Source: Leuctra nigra (lineage: Eukaryota > Arthropoda > Insecta > Plecoptera > Leuctridae). Taken from it: DNA of 64,000 nt. The stretch covers positions 22,633,073 to 22,697,072 of the forward strand of contig OW203767.1 of the NCBI GenBank assembly GCA_934045905.1. Direction: 5' to 3'. Positions 1-12,627 of the stretch are shown piece by piece (position 1 is the stretch's first letter; the number at the start of each line of letters is the position of its first letter). A program made the translations under genes and the position numbers. The notes under the pieces are model-generated. The model saw only the letters and a program-made list of their open reading frames with translations, made no database searches and had not been told where the DNA came from.

Positions 1-113
1 GAAAACCGCCCTAAAACACTGTTTTCACGGCCCTCTAGCGCGCAAAGGGCGTAACCTATTGTTCCCAAATTTGGTATATGTGGTGGGGTGGGCCATAGCT
101 CGAAATTTAGATA
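1..113 (-). repeat. Fragment of dispersed 'tail' repeat
   Basis: Matches 1696-1810, 12640-12760 and 18990-19085 (shared text such as TTGTTCCCAAATTTGGTATA and GGGTGGGCCATAGCTCGAAA). It is cut at 113/114 by a palindromic element. No coding content seen. Strand is arbitrary. Confidence 0.7.
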
Positions 114-511
114 CCCCATAAAAAACACTTCGTGTAAAAATACCAGCCAAGTCTCTTCAACTAAAAAAAAATATGAAATCTAAAAATTTTGCACTGAAAA
201 GTAGTGATATCAAAAAATTAGCCAAGTCAAAACTTTATTTGAAAATCAAAAAATACTTGGCGCATCGTGTACTTAAATAGCTTGGAAGTATAAGCCAATT
301 ATAAATTATACATGAAATATACATATACATAGTATACCTATAATGCCCTAAAAAAAACGATGCGCCAAGTATTTTTTGATTTTCAAATAAAGTTTTGACT
401 TGGCTAATTTTTTGATATCACTACTTTTCAGTGCAGAATTTTTAGATTTCATATTTTTTTTTAGTTGAAGAGACTTGGCTGGTATTTTTACACGAAGTGT
501 TTTTTATGGGG
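114..511. repeat. Palindromic ~390 bp MITE-like element, copy 1
   Basis: The ends CCCCATAAAAAACACT and AGTGTTTTTTATGGGG are inverted. The arms continue inward as inverted repeats (AATACCAGCCAAGTCTCTTC and complement, then CTTGGCGCATCG and complement), so the whole element can fold back. Further copies lie at 17922, 21437, 28656, 46036 (truncated) and 52869. No ORF, so non-autonomous. Confidence 0.8.
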
Positions 512-1680
512 ATATCACTCCTTTTTTTAGTTTATTCTAACAACTTGTGACACATATGAAATGAACAATTACTAAATTCTTTTAAAAAATCATCACCCTT
601 AACAATTTCGTTACCACTAATGAATAGCAGCGTATGGTCCTAAATAATTGCTTTAAATGATCTTTCACGAAGAATAGCAAAGGTTTCATTCCAATCAGTC
701 AACCCAGTTCCGAGATATAGAAACACTTCGGTTTTCAAAATGGCTGCTGAACTTTCTGCAATGCCACATAGAATTTATTTCTATAAATGATGTGAATCAT
801 TTTAAGCTTTCTGAATATGTATTTATTGTATAGGAGGGAATTATAATAATTTATACATTTGAATGACGTCATTTCCGGTCTCATAAATAGGAAAATTCTA
901 TTTGTACTGTTCATATTCCATAGAGATGGCCATCCGAATCGTTTGGCGCTAGTTTCATACCGATTTGTCTACCAGTTTTTGAGATATGACGTTACTTCCG
1001 GTTTAAAAATGGCGGCTGAAATCTCTGACCCCTTGAAGTATATTTGAAACATGATTATAATTTTATAAGCTGTCTCAAATAGTATATTTATTGCATCAAA
1101 ATAAAAATTTGTGAGATTATTAAAATGTGTGACGTCATTTCCGGTTTAGGTATGAGAAACTGCAAATATTATTGATGATATTAAATAAAGATGACGTCTA
1201 AATTGTTTTGCGCTGGTTTCGTTGAAATCTATTTAGCCGTTATTGAGATATGATGTCACTTCCGGTTTCAAAATGGCGGCTTCCGGTTTGTTTTATAACA
1301 AGTCACATGAGACGTCAAAAGTACATACGTTACATAAATATCAAAATAATCGGATCAATCTTTGTTGCCAAAAAGCCAATCGATGTATTTCAAATTTCAT
1401 TACGTCATTTCCGGTTTCTTTAACATAATGTTTAGTCTTTTGCTACTTATCATGCATATAGATGACCGTCTGGATCGTTTGGCGCAATTTTCGTTCCAAT
1501 CGGTCAAGCCGTTGACGAGATATGACGTCACTTCCGGTTTCAAAATGGCGGCATAAAACCAGTTATAGCAAAAGGCACTTCAGACGCCAAAAGTGCATAT
1601 GTGGTAAAAATTTTAAATCAATCTGTTCAGCCGTTTATGCTGTGGCCTGTTTACCATATTTTAGCTCCACCCTACTACTA
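512..1680 (+). repeat. Dispersed 'GGCGGC' body repeat, copy 1
   Basis: Built from recurring blocks that alternate GACGTCATTTCCGGTTT with GAGATATGACGTCACTTCC and AAAATGGCGGC, spaced about 250-300 bp apart. The same order of blocks follows the palindromic element at 18304 and 21824 and, inverted, at 51950-52868. Short ORFs (60-64 codons) inside are not conserved between copies and are not called. Confidence 0.7.
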
Positions 1681-2655
1681 CTGAGATTATTATTATGAAA
1701 ACCGCCCTAAAACACTGTTTTCACGGCCCTCTAGCGCGCAAAGAGCGTAACCTATTGTTCCCAAATTTGGTATATGTTGTAGGGTGGGCCATAGCTCGAA
1801 ATTAAGATATATCGCAACAATGTGAGATTTTCCAATTTTAAGATCCAGTAGGCCGAAAATGCCACTTTGATGCTTACAGTAAAAGTGGGTTTGCTCCAGC
1901 CTTTTTAAATGAGTGTGTGCGCGCGCCGTACGACTTGGCTGGCGTGGAGCGACCGCTCCACTAGATTTCGCAACAATGTGAGATTTTCCAATTTTAAGAT
2001 CCAGTAGGCCGAAAATGCCACTTTGTGCTTAAAGCCCTATCACACTGAGTTGCAACCCGTGTATGGAACCGGCGGTTGGAAAATATGGTTGGCCGCGCAT
2101 GTGCAGAGACTGAATTTGGTCAACCCACGGGTTGGGTTGAAAAATAGAGAAGTCTCTATTTTTCCGGTTCCAACAATTTGTTGTGGTACCACGTGACGTG
2201 AACTTACCAATAGGATGCTATAAATATTAGCTATACATCATATTTATCAGATGAATATTGAACTTGAACATGTGTATGGATAAATAGTGCGTATTATTAT
2301 TAACTTGTACTTACTTAAATATCTTTCTTTCACAAGTAATCACTCTAAATATGAGATTTGGATTGCCGCTGTCAGATTTTGTTATTCTCTATACTTTTAT
2401 TTTGGTTACTATGGCAACTGCTTTCTGCGCAACTCATGAGTGTCAATTGTGAACCAACCAACATCAACCCAAACAGTGGCGTGTGATAGGCGGTTGCCTC
2501 CTTTTGCAACAAAAGTTTCCATACGACAGTTCCAACCACGGGTTGCAACTCAGTGTGATACCCACTTTACAGTAAAAGTGGGTTTGCTCCAGCCTTTATA
2601 TGAGAGTGTGCGCGCGCCGTACGACTTGGCTGGCGTGGAGCGACCGCTCCACTAG
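1681..2655 (+). repeat. Dispersed 'tail' repeat with nested insertion
   Basis: The tail (CCAGTAGGCCGAAAATGCCA ... GTACGACTTGGCTGG ... GACCGCTCCACTAGAT) occurs twice here, ending near 1965 and 2655. The second copy is interrupted by the inverted-repeat element at 2036-2562. Other tails end near 12912, 19239, 22752 and 51950. Confidence 0.65.
2036..2562. repeat. Nested inverted-repeat element (MITE)
   Basis: The ends are inverted: TATCACACTGAGTTGCAACC on the left and its complement on the right. It interrupts the tail repeat between GCCACTTTGTGCTTA and CACTTTACAGTAAAAG, which are contiguous in other copies. It encodes no protein I can recognise. Confidence 0.75.
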
Positions 2656-3510
2656 ATATTTGAAATAAGTTCAATATTTCTAATTAAAGTTGATCGTTTT
2701 GACACATTTGCATCGCCATCTTGCATGCGCGCGCAGAACGGTGTGACGTCTGGTATAAGGACATTTGATTTCTCCAGCTTGAACTAATTCAAACTAAAAA
2801 GTTGATGACCATTTCGAGTATTCCTCCTGCATACAATGACATAATTATATTATTATTTCACATAATTTTACTTCAAATAATGAAGGATTAATTCTAAAGT
2901 AATGGAGGGAGAACAACTTTATGACTTCACACAGTTCTGCCCGCGCATTCAAGATGTCCATACATCACGTGAACAAACGTGTCAAAATGATACAACTTTT
3001 GAACTTATATCATAGAAATACTTACTAAAATATAGCCTACGCTACCATAAAAAGGTATATTATACACTAATTTCATTGAAAATTATCTGTTTTGCAAGAA
3101 TAAATGCGTATTTATGTGGCGACGGAATAGTATAAATTTACCGCGAGGAAAATGTCACAATGGGGCCAGGTAGTCCACATAGATTTTTTTAAATTTTTTA
3201 TACAAAATAATCTAATTTAAAGCTTTTTCGGTATCTTTTAAAGAAATTTAAAATGTGTGATGTAATATTCTTGTGCCAGAAATGCAATAAAATCTGTAGG
3301 TACTACCAAAGATGTACTACCTATTTTTTCTGATTCTCCATTGACTTCGCAGAACATTGTTTAAACTTTTAATTAAAGTAAATCGAATTTGCAGCGATTT
3401 TAAGTTCTTTTTAAATAGATGACACATGGCATTCAATGTTGTCGTATGGAAAATGTAGGCGACACAACTAATATGTAGCATGTGGTTTTGGCTTAATACA
3501 GTTTAATGTG
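2656..3510. other. Unassigned AT-rich intergenic DNA
   Basis: No conserved ORF, tRNA or tandem repeat seen. Short patches only. Confidence 0.5.
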
Positions 3511-3512
3511 TA

Positions 3513-5124
3513 GGGTCAACTGGGGTAAGTGTGGTATTGGGGTAAGTGTGGCCACGGACCACAACTCTACAGATTTTTTAGCTTTTTAATTTTTTTTTGT
3601 CCTGATATATAGAGTATTATGTCAAGAACGCTCCACAATAATTTTATTATGATTGGAAAAATATCTTGATGAAATACACACATGACAGCGGTGGTACCTC
3701 AGTGAATTGAGAATCACAATTCACTGACTTTGCTTTTCAATTTGGTTAACACATGTACAATCATGATTTTTTATAACTTGAAAACTCTTGGGTCATTCCA
3801 TAGGTATGAGACAATAATATTGTGAAAACTGTTTATTTTTAATCATGTGTCATTATCAATTAATTGCAAAGCCACACTTGCCCCTTAATTAACATAGTAT
3901 GGGGCAAGTGTGGAATTCAAGAGGGGGAAAGTGTGGTCACGGTCTAACAGCTGTTATTTCTGTTATCGCAATGTGATATGGACATCTATGGCTTTGAAAT
4001 GAATTTATGTAAGTTGACTACACTGACAAGTATCAGCTGTTCTACTATTGCCGCCTTTTCTGGATTTCATGTCACCAAGAATTCTTCCGTTTATCGATAC
4101 GCGAGTTTCCGGACCAAATCAATTTTTTTAGCGTTGAAGGATATTTTTATTAATTTTTTCAAATATACCTACATTTAGAACCAGTATTCTCTGATGCATA
4201 CAATTTTTTTTGAGATGTGTAGTCTTAAATGTAGGGATTTGGTAGACAATCTAATGGATATTAAACCTTCTAAATGATACGCGAGTTACCGTGGAATGGC
4301 CCAGTTTCAGATGTTTTTGAAATGATGTCTACCTAATTGTTATGTAATTCTTACAGAAAATGCAGCTTGCTTAATTAAATGAATCAGAATTTACATGTAA
4401 ATAATAAATATGATGAATACTTTGTTATGAATCTACATTCAATTGTGGTTGCTAATAATGACATTAAGGTCTATGCTTTCAAATATTAAATGTATTTTTG
4501 ACATTCAATACCTGTAATTCGATCATAAGAAGTAAGAAATGTACATGCAAAACAAGAATTATTTAGTAATGCATCATTTTACAATGTTTCCAGTACTTAA
4601 CTATCAAATTTTCATCAAAATATCAGACGTGACCACACTTGCCTCAATTTGATCAGGTTAAATTTTCATCAATATATCAGGAGTGGCCACACTTGCCTCA
4701 ATTTGAAGAGCAACGCATTAATTTGTGACATTGAATACCTGTAATTAGCTTATGATGCAAGTAATAAAAAAGATGGTTAATACAATAATTATGTCTATAA
4801 AAACATACTTATCATTCCATATTTTTTTAAGATGAAAATTATTTTATCTTCAACCAAATTGTTACCACGACCACACTTCCTTCCCCAAGGTGCGGCCACA
4901 CTTGCCTCGTGTCGGTGGGTAAGTGTGGCCGGAAAGTTGATCGCTTGTATAACATTTTTGTAATGAAGTAAATTTTTTTGAATATCGAAAGTTTCAGATA
5001 TTGCAGAAAACATATTGGAGAAAATATCCCCAAAATTTGAAGATTGTACAATGAACAGTTTTTGTTTACCAAAGCCTTAAAGTGACTCTATGGTTTTAAC
5101 GACCACACTTACCCCAGTTGACCC
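3513..5124. mobile_element. TA-flanked inverted-repeat DNA element, non-autonomous
   Basis: Starts GGGTCAACTGGGGTAAGTGT and ends with its complement. It is flanked by TA on both sides (3511-3512 and 5125-5126), as for Tc1/mariner-like insertion. The phrase 'GGGGTAAGTGTGG' and its complement recur inside (about 3540, 3900, 4625, 4685, 4870, 4920), so the terminal motif is amplified subterminally. No transposase ORF. Confidence 0.75.
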
Positions 5125-5130
5125 TAAGTA

Positions 5131-5430
5131 ATTATTAAATTGTATCGGGCTGATCAAGTTGAATAATCGAGTCTTTGGATAATACCGACTCTGAGTAGGT
5201 AACTAGGAAAACGCTCTGTGTAACGCGTTGATGAGCGAGCACAGACACGCGAAGAATTATTGGCTTTTAATGATGTTTTCGATAGACATAATTTCGGTTC
5301 GAGGTGTTGCGCGTGTCCGTGCTCGCTCATCAACGCGTTACACAGAGCGTTTTCCTAGTTACCTACACAGAGTCGGTATTATCCAAGGACTCGATTATTC
5401 AACTTGATCAGCCCGATACAATTTAATAAT
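5131..5430. repeat. Perfect-like 300 bp palindrome
   Basis: The two arms read ATTATTAAATTGTATCGGGC ... and complement, meeting near 5275. They contain AACGCGTTGATGAGCGAGCA, which recurs at 11325, 20105 and 62670. Arms appear nearly identical, suggesting recent origin or ongoing conversion. Confidence 0.75.
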
Positions 5431-6180
5431 CATTAAAAGCCAATAATTCTTGAAATTCGTCAGACTTGTAGGTATAAAAATCTCCAAAAATGTTCCTTGT
5501 TAATATTCAAAAATCATAGGATCTATTTTTAAAAAAATATACCTGGGACCACTCATATGATAAAAGTGTGTGTACTTACACAATATTAGACGATCTGTTG
5601 AACGGTCATATCAGTTTAATACGTTTGAAAGTTGCTCTAACTACATTGGAACTATAAAGAGTCGAAGTAGCCGTGATCAACATTTTTGAGTAATTTGACA
5701 GCCAACACGCAAAATGTCCGTAAAATGTCAATAACGTTTGGATTTAAACACAGATAACTCTGAAAATTGTCAAAAATACAGATAATGTTGGTACCAATGA
5801 CCACGCGAAGTTTTAAGTTGATCGCTCAATCGGTTCTAGTTTAAATTTCAAAAATCATATGAAAGATTTTTTTAAATTTTAACCAATGGGAGGATTTGGC
5901 TGAAACTTTGTATGATTGGGTACAATGTTGGTTGCAATGACTTTGCTAAATTTCAAATTAATCGGAGCAACCAATCGAAAGATAATTTTTTTTAAACTTG
6001 AACCAATCACAGGAGCCCGTTCAAAAACGATCCCAGGGACCGCATAGATTACGTTAGCATATGTGCAAAGTTTCAGATCGATTGAATGTGCGGTTTAACC
6101 TGGGCTGTGCGGACAAAAAAAACACACAGAGAAAGTGCCATAAGAGTACCGTGGTGACGCTCGCTACGCTCGCTCAATTA
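5431..6180 (+). repeat. Dispersed repeat, copy of 62740-63566
   Basis: Begins CATTAAAAGCCAATAATTCT and ends GGTGACGCTCGCTACGCTCG. The same order occurs at 62740-63566, and a more diverged version at 20088-21183. Contains low-complexity phrases such as AACCAATGGGAGGATTTGGC. Non-coding. Confidence 0.7.
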
Positions 6181-7200
6181 GTTTTGCATATGTGAGGAAA
6201 ACTAAGGTGCTGCAAGCGCGAGCGATTTTGCTGCTTGTTGCAGGCACATTTTTGGACACGATTGGAGACAGAATGGGTTGACGAAATGATTTGAACTTTG
6301 AATCATGATTATAAAAGACAAACGTATGGTTATCATTTGGTACATTTTGAATTTGTTCATTTATAATTAGTAATAATTAGTTGATTTTTGGTTAAAAAAA
6401 TTTGTATTTTCTTGTCCCGCTGGGTGCCGTATAATAATTACTAATTTCAAAATTTGCCAAGTGATAATCCTAAGATTGTCTTTATCTAATCAAGATTAAA
6501 ATTTGAGATCAATTATTTAACGGGTTTGGTCTCCAATCGTCATTTACAGTCCTTTATCGTTCTTTACTTTATCGTCCTTTATCGTCCTTTATCGTCCTTT
6601 ACCGACATTTTCGGCATGCCGGTAAGTTTGAATTTAAACATTGATTTCAGTTTACGTCTTCGAGGGAGGGAAGGGGAGGAAAAGGAGGCGACTGAATATT
6701 TCGAATATAAACTTCATATTTGTATTTATAATGTTGGGGGGCAAGCCCCCCACACCCCCTTCATCCGTGGCAATAAGATTTACTTTGCAGAAATACTGAT
6801 GGCGTTCATGATATAACTGCTTTTTCAACTCTTTCTGGATTATGAAATCTATCCCCAAACTTCAAATAACAGCAATGGCTTATTTTAACAAACAAATAGT
6901 AATAAATCACAGATCAAACACAGTCAAACTTCCTGTAGCATTATGTGAATTGCAAAATAATAACTTCGTATCTCTCAATCTCAAAAATTCTAAAAGGCCG
7001 AGCTCTTGTCTAGGCATATTTGCAATAATATGTTTGTATATACCTGGGTATTATCTGACAAGTGTTTGCCCCACTATCCCACTTTTCATTAAATATTATA
7101 AAATAATAAGAATACATGTACCTAGGTAATTGTATACTGTAGAGTATCATGACTGTGTGTTATGTTACTAACATCAAACAATTTGCTTTACTCAGTTCCA
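6181..7200. other. Unassigned region with short tandem repeats
   Basis: Holds a short 12 bp tandem repeat near 6550-6605 (TTTATCGTCC units) and a G/C block at 6735-6762 (GGGGGGCAAGCCCCCCACAC). The overlapping short ORFs on both strands have no recognisable product. Confidence 0.4.
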
Positions 7201-8340
7201 CTGCACGCCGGGAAGAAGTTTCTGCTCATCTCACGTGAAAGAGACTGCGGATGGAGTGCTTTGGACATCATGACGTCATCACTTCACTGGAGGAGGATGT
7301 CGATGATCGAGGATGGAGTGCTTTGGACATCATCACTTCACAGTCGACATCCGGGAAATGTGAGTAACAATTCATTTATCACGGACCTCTCGCAAGCTAC
7401 GTCTTATAGTGAGGAACATGACGCGCCGCTCTTAGAGTGATTTATACAAATTTCTCTTCAAACTAAAAGAATGTGTACAAAATGAAGGAGTAAAGAAGAA
7501 AGGATTCAGGATTCTTGAAGGATTCAAGTTCACGTTCTAATAAACAATGCCACGTACATATTTATTTACCACTCTGTTTATGTAAAGACAAAACTAAATA
7601 AACACTTTGAAGACCCGCGCGCGTCCAGTTACCTCACGCAGGCCTCTTGTCAACCAAGGTTCTTGTAGTAATCAAGTGTTTCATGGCGTTATTGCAAATG
7701 TTCAGAGGGAAAACAGCCTTAAAAACAAATATACGAGTCTTGACAAGTCAACTAAAACCCATATGATTATAAAAATAACGTCGTCATACTTTAGCAAGGG
7801 GCAGCTGCCGGGAATGTTTCGCGGGCAAAGCTTTTACACAGGTGACCTTGAAGTTGCTCATGCGCAGACAAAACCTAGTTATTACATTTAGGGGCGCTGC
7901 GCTAGCTACTAGTGGTCAATATATGAACAATCCACCATCACAGTTGGTGATCAAGATGAAACTAAGTTGAAACTATTGTGGACTATAACTATAAAGGTGG
8001 ATTCACACGGCCGTTCCGAACTTCCCAAGTTTTCCGAAGTTCCGAATCGCCGTTCCAAAAACTCCCGTGTGAACTATGAAAAGATTCGAACTGCGAAGAT
8101 TGAGTTCCAAACTTTTATAGTTCACACGGGGTTTTTTGGAACGGCGATTCGGAACTTGAGCAAACTTGGGAAGTTTGAAACGGCCGTGTGAATCCACCTT
8201 AAGGTGAACAATTGAGTTTGGAACTCAATCTTCGCAGTTCGAATCTTTTCATAGTTCACACGGGAGTTTTTAGAACGGCGATTCGGAACTTCGGCAAACT
8301 TGGGAAGTTCGGAACGGCCGTGTGAATCCACCTATAGATG
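7201..8340 (+). repeat. Dispersed repeat pair, copy 1 (with 31323-32300)
   Basis: Nearly identical to 31323-32300 over GGGAAGAAGTTTCTGCTCAT ... through CATGCGCAGAC. Contains an internal direct duplication of GGAGTGCTTTGGACATCAT and a donor-like AAATGTGAGTAAC near 7357. The 60-90 codon ORF across it is partly shared between copies but has no recognisable domain. Interrupted at 7995 by a MITE absent from the other copy. Confidence 0.7.
7995..8333. repeat. Fold-back MITE nested in the dispersed repeat
   Basis: Ends AGGTGGATTCACACGGCCGT and complement. It is internally reduplicated, with a third copy of the arm at about 8170-8200. The flanks resume sequence that is continuous at 32270-32290, marking a recent insertion. 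Confidence 0.8.
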
Positions 8341-9076
8341 TCGTTCAAATCGCAGACACCAAATGACATGAGTACAACAGAATACCAAATGATATTAATA
8401 CTTAAATTGACAATTTAAACTCATTTAATCTCGTTTAAAGACTGTAATGAGTTCAATTTCTATGTGACATGTGGTCAATGTTTAAAACAAAGAATAAGTG
8501 ATGCATTTGTGAATATTGAATGTGATGGATGGTGTAATAACAACTGTAATGTAGAATAGCATATTATATTCTAACTAAAAACAAAATACAAATCTATTTA
8601 CAGTTTCCTAAGAACATATTGTAAGTGTAAAACGAAATGTCATCTTTCTCGGCTTTACTTCAGTCAATGTGAAACACAAAAATTTCATACCTGAACGTAG
8701 AGACGTGCATTAAGGATTGAATCCCAATTCACATGTTACCTAAGTAAAATCAAAATCCACTTCTACATGCTTGTTTATATTTATTTATTGCAGGAACACT
8801 TTGACATTGCAAATTCCAGGTCAAAATTCAACAAAGCACTAAATGGACACACCTTGATCTTCTCAATCATTGTCTCATGATATTATATCAAAGTAAATAT
8901 ATTTACGCCTTGCAAAATGATTTGATTTTTTGTGTATGGGCTATTTTTTGTATTTTGCTTCTATAGGACACTGCATTTAGATATTCATAACGGTTGAAGA
9001 AGTAAAACAATATCTCTATGTGTTTTAGAGATAACTTAATGTTTTTACACAAAGTTGGTAGAATGATTATTTAACC
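8341..9076. other. Unassigned AT-rich DNA
   Basis: No conserved ORF or RNA gene seen. Confidence 0.4.
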
Positions 9077-9077
9077 T

Positions 9078-9332
9078 GCAGGGCGATTGTATAACTTTCT
9101 TAGCCGAGATAATGGATCGTTATCTATACCAATTAATGAAAGTAAACATTGTTAACCATCTTGAATTGTGCAAAAGCTACGAGGATATGAAATATAATCA
9201 CATTGTTTATCTCAGGAAGTCGACTTTAAGCACTTTGAATTGCTTCACCTTCTGATAGGCTAAATTACTTTGATCAATTGGTATAGATAACGATCCATAA
9301 TCTCGGCTAAGAAGTTATACAATCGCACTGCT
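9078..9332. repeat. Inverted-repeat MITE, copy 1 (with 30591-30843)
   Basis: Terminal GCAGGGCGATTGTATAACTT and complement. The arms include GAGATAATGGATCGTTATC. The second copy at 30591-30843 has the same ends and internal order. Confidence 0.8.
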
Positions 9333-9527
9333 GGTTGAAAAAGTGGCGTGAATCCTGGTCAAATATCTCCTTATTTTTCGGTAAAATTGCCCTCTATTAT
9401 CTGAATATCTCAGTAATAAAGTCGTTGATATGTTTTTAACGATTCCAATGGCTTGATTACCATTCAAAGAGCATATTATAATCTGTTTTCATAAAAACAA
9501 TTATTCTACTAAAAACGTAAAACTAAA

Positions 9528-9721
9528 AATAGACCATTTTAAATATTATCTCGGTGGCTCTGCTTTCTAAGAAAAATCATATGCAGTATTATTTCCAGAC
9601 ACCTTAGTCCCTGTTTTACCTATTGTTGAAACGGGGCCTAAAGTGTCTGGATATCAAACTGCATAATTATGATTTTTCATAGAAAGCAGAGCCAGCAAGA
9701 TAATATTTAAAATGGTCTATT
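9528..9721. repeat. Fold-back MITE, family with 12352-12542
   Basis: AATAGACCATTTTAAAT at the left and its complement at the right. The arms share GCTCTGCTTT and TCATATGCAGTA with the 12352 copy. Confidence 0.75.
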
Positions 9722-10046
9722 GTTCTGAAGTTTAGTCATATATAGTGTCAAGGTCTCTATACAAGTGGTAACATACGTAACATTATAACGTAACATTACA
9801 CTTATGGTTATTCTTACGTCTAGACGTGTCAATATACACCGGGCAAAGATATTATGAGCTCTCCGTCGGGTCCAATGTGAGCTCAGATTTCATACGGATT
9901 CACGGCTGCGTGCGACGTCAAACCAAACACAATAATAACACGACGAGCAGATTGAATGCTGTTTCGTGGGGTATGACGTCACTTTGACGTCACTCTCGAT
10001 TATACGAGCACTCGAACGATCTTGAAAATAGGGGCCCTGAAGTTGC

Positions 10047-10190
10047 ACTATGAGGTCCCGGGTTCGATTCCTCGGCAGATCTTACAGACTAAAGTTGGTC
10101 TTTGTGTCTCTCCGTCGGGAGGTAAATGATGGGACGGTGCTTTACTAATAGGCCACGGTCGCTTCAGTCCCATCGTCCATTTTAATCTAT
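10047..10190 (+). repeat. tRNA-derived SINE fragment
   Basis: Has a pol III B-box-like GGTTCGATTCC at 10070-10080 followed by a non-tRNA body. No full cloverleaf can be drawn. Confidence 0.5.
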
Positions 10191-10227
10191 TCCTCTATCA
10201 GATCATTTTGTCATCATCAGCTTAGGA

Positions 10228-10935
10228 GGCTGGATCGATCGGTTTTCTGAAGTATTGGAAAGCTTTTACTTATTTATTAATTATAAATAATCACGTTTTA
10301 TACATTCTTTTAGCACATAATTTTCTTTTATAATATTTATACTGGTTAGTTGAAATAGACAACATTTTAATGGTAATTATCACCACCTGGTCGATCAGAA
10401 GGTAGGGAGGCGGGGGGAGGGGGAGCTAGATCGAGTAGGTGGTGGTATTTATACATTTTCTTATTATTTTGAACATTATTAATGCCCCAAACAAATTAGT
10501 TGTGAATTGATATTGAAGATTTTTCTATAATTTTAACAATACGGTACAATATGGCAACATCGTAGGTACTTTGGAAGTTTGGATTTGTGTGGAATCATGA
10601 TGGCTGAGCTTGCTGAGCTTACACCTAGAGTTTACTTTCATGAAAAGCCAAGGTATCTTTAGTAGGGATTTAGTGCCTTCTAACTACCTTGAGCACTCCC
10701 GTGTTGCCAAAAGTATTTTGACTTGATTCGCAATTTGAATTAAATCGCATATAACTTTTTATTTAGCACACGATGATATTAGTTTATATTTTTTAATGAA
10801 AGAAAATTGTAAAAAGATTCTAATTATAGCGTTTTGTGAAAATCTCTCGGCTCAATTAAATACAATCTTCATTTGTTAAAAATATTTCAAGCCTGCCATA
10901 AGATAACATGGGGAAAATACTTATTTCTATTTCCG
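10228..10935 (+). repeat. Dispersed repeat, copy 1 (with 14930-15600)
   Basis: Shares TGGATCGATCGGTTTTCTGA, ACAATACGGTACAATATGGC and CTACCTTGAGCACTCCCGTG in the same order with 14930-15600. Copy 1 has an extra segment near 10265-10440. Non-coding. Confidence 0.7.
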
Positions 10936-10974
10936 ATTTGGTTACAAATAAAAGTTGCATTTGATGCTAAATAT

Positions 10975-11104
10975 ATGCGATATTCCATGAAAAATTGCGA
11001 AAGTATTGTCCCAATCGGTCCAGCCACTTGCGAAATAAGGCATCACTCCCGGTTTTCAAAATGCCGGCTGAAATCACTACCACCTAGAATTTACATCTAT
11101 GATC
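10975..11104 (+). repeat. Fragment of 'GGCGGC' body repeat
   Basis: Contains AATCGGTCCAGCC ... TTTTCAAAATGCCGGC as in the other body repeats. Truncated. Confidence 0.6.
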
Positions 11105-11108
11105 CTTA

Positions 11109-11300
11109 CTAGGTCATTATTGATCATTAATGATCATTAATGATCAGTTTGATCATTAATCATTGATTAATCATTGATCAATGATTGATTAATGATTAAT
11201 GATTAATGGTTGATCAATGCTTGATTAATCATTGATCCTTAATTTTGATCATTAATCATTGATCATGATCATTAATGATCATTATGATCATTATTATGTA
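11109..11300. repeat. TGATCATTAA cryptic satellite
   Basis: A degenerate run of TGATCATTAA, TTAATGATCA and TGATTAATCA words. The unit is itself palindromic, so both strands look alike. Irregular, with no fixed period. Confidence 0.75.
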
Positions 11301-11307
11301 TCATTAC

Positions 11308-11530
11308 TAGGAAAACGCTCAGTGCAACGCGTTGATGAGCGAGCACAGAACATGCAACATCCCCAGTCACGATATACGAAATGGCACAAGACGATTTTCT
11401 CTGCAACTTTTCCAATCTCCATATAAATACTCTGGATTAATATCTGATCCATTGTGTCGTGACTTCCTACATACTTTTTCCAGCTGTAGACAACCCATAC
11501 TAAACTCGTAAAATGACAATTAATACTTGA
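11308..11530 (+). repeat. Partial copy of the 'AACGCGTTGATGAGCG' repeat
   Basis: Begins ACTAGGAAAACGCTCAGTG, as at 20088 and 62655, then diverges. Confidence 0.55.
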
Positions 11531-11609
11531 CTGATTGGGCTTAAGCCTGAATTACACGGTTCAAGTTTCCTTGAAGGGGTTGAATTCAACCCTTGATTTC
11601 AAGGCAACT

Positions 11610-11862
11610 CGAAGGGGAAATTTGAGCCAATGGGAGGATTTGGCTGAAATTTTTTATGATCGTTTGGCACAAATTTTGTTCCGATTGGATCAGCCGTTTT
11701 CGATACATGATGTCATTTCCGGTTTTTTAACATGGCGGCACAAAAGAGTCTTAGGGGTGAGGGCAAATCAGACGCCATAAGTGCACACGTGGTAAATATT
11801 TGAGATCAATCGGTTTAGCCGTTTAGGCTGTGGCCTGTATACTGGATTTTAGCTCCAGCCTA
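11610..11862 (+). repeat. Fragment of body repeat
   Basis: Contains GATGTCATTTCCGG and ATGGCGGC, ending in the GGCTGTGGCCTGTATACTGG junction. Interrupted at 11863 by the next element; the tail resumes at 12628. Confidence 0.6.
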
Positions 11863-12627
11863 AAGGCCCATGCACAATTGACATAACCCGCAGCCGCAAC
11901 CCGTAAGCGCAACTGCGTGAAAAGTTGAAACAATGCATACCAATGCACCCGCGCACAATCGACATACCCGCAACACACAACCCGCAGCCGTAGCCCGTAG
12001 CCCGCAAGACTTGACGAAGATTCAACAATTTTACGTAAGCTACGTCAGGCCACGCCCACATTCTGACGGGCAGCCAATCAGAATGAGATAACAAAACCGG
12101 AAACGGAAATAGACAAATATCACAGGTTAAAATCAAAGTCAAACTAGCTTCTACTTACAACAGCATAACCTAACCCAGCCGTCAAAACTGTGTTGTCATT
12201 ATTTTTCCTGGATTTTTCGTTCTTTTCTTGTTTATTTATGTCTGACGAAGAGGAAGCCGTGCCTTGCGAACAATGATGCCGTGATGTGTGCGTCATATTT
12301 TTTCACTCTATATGCTTTGGTTTCTTTGGTCCGTAACGTCTTGGTTATGTCAATAGACCACATTTTAAATTGTCTAGTTAGCTCTGCTTTTCCAAAAATT
12401 TCATATGCAGTACCGTGATCCTCATATCTATTCATGTTATGATCCATTGTTGAAAAACACTAATAGATATGAGGATCACGGTACTGCATATGAAATTTTT
12501 GGAAAAGCAGAGCTAACTAGATAATTTAAAATGTGGTCTATTGTGAACAGATAGTGATACGGGTTGCGTGTTGCGGTTGCGGGTTACGGGTTGCGGCTGC
12601 GGGTTATGTCAATTGTGCACGGGCCTT
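11863..12627. mobile_element. Inverted-repeat DNA element, ~765 bp, non-autonomous
   Basis: Ends AAGGCCCATGCACAATTGAC and near-complement, with long arms rich in CCCGCAGCCGCAACCCG. It is inserted between body and tail repeats and carries a nested fold-back MITE at 12352-12542. Its short ORFs show no transposase motif. Confidence 0.75.
12352..12542. repeat. Nested fold-back MITE
   Basis: AATAGACCACATTTTAAAT and complement, with arms ~85 bp long. Member of the family at 9528-9721. Confidence 0.8.

Noticed and set aside
7162..7440. 92-codon ORF starting at the dispersed repeat
   Set aside because: Only partly conserved in the 31268 copy, which diverges in frame after SQATS; no recognisable domain. 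Kept as a repeat.
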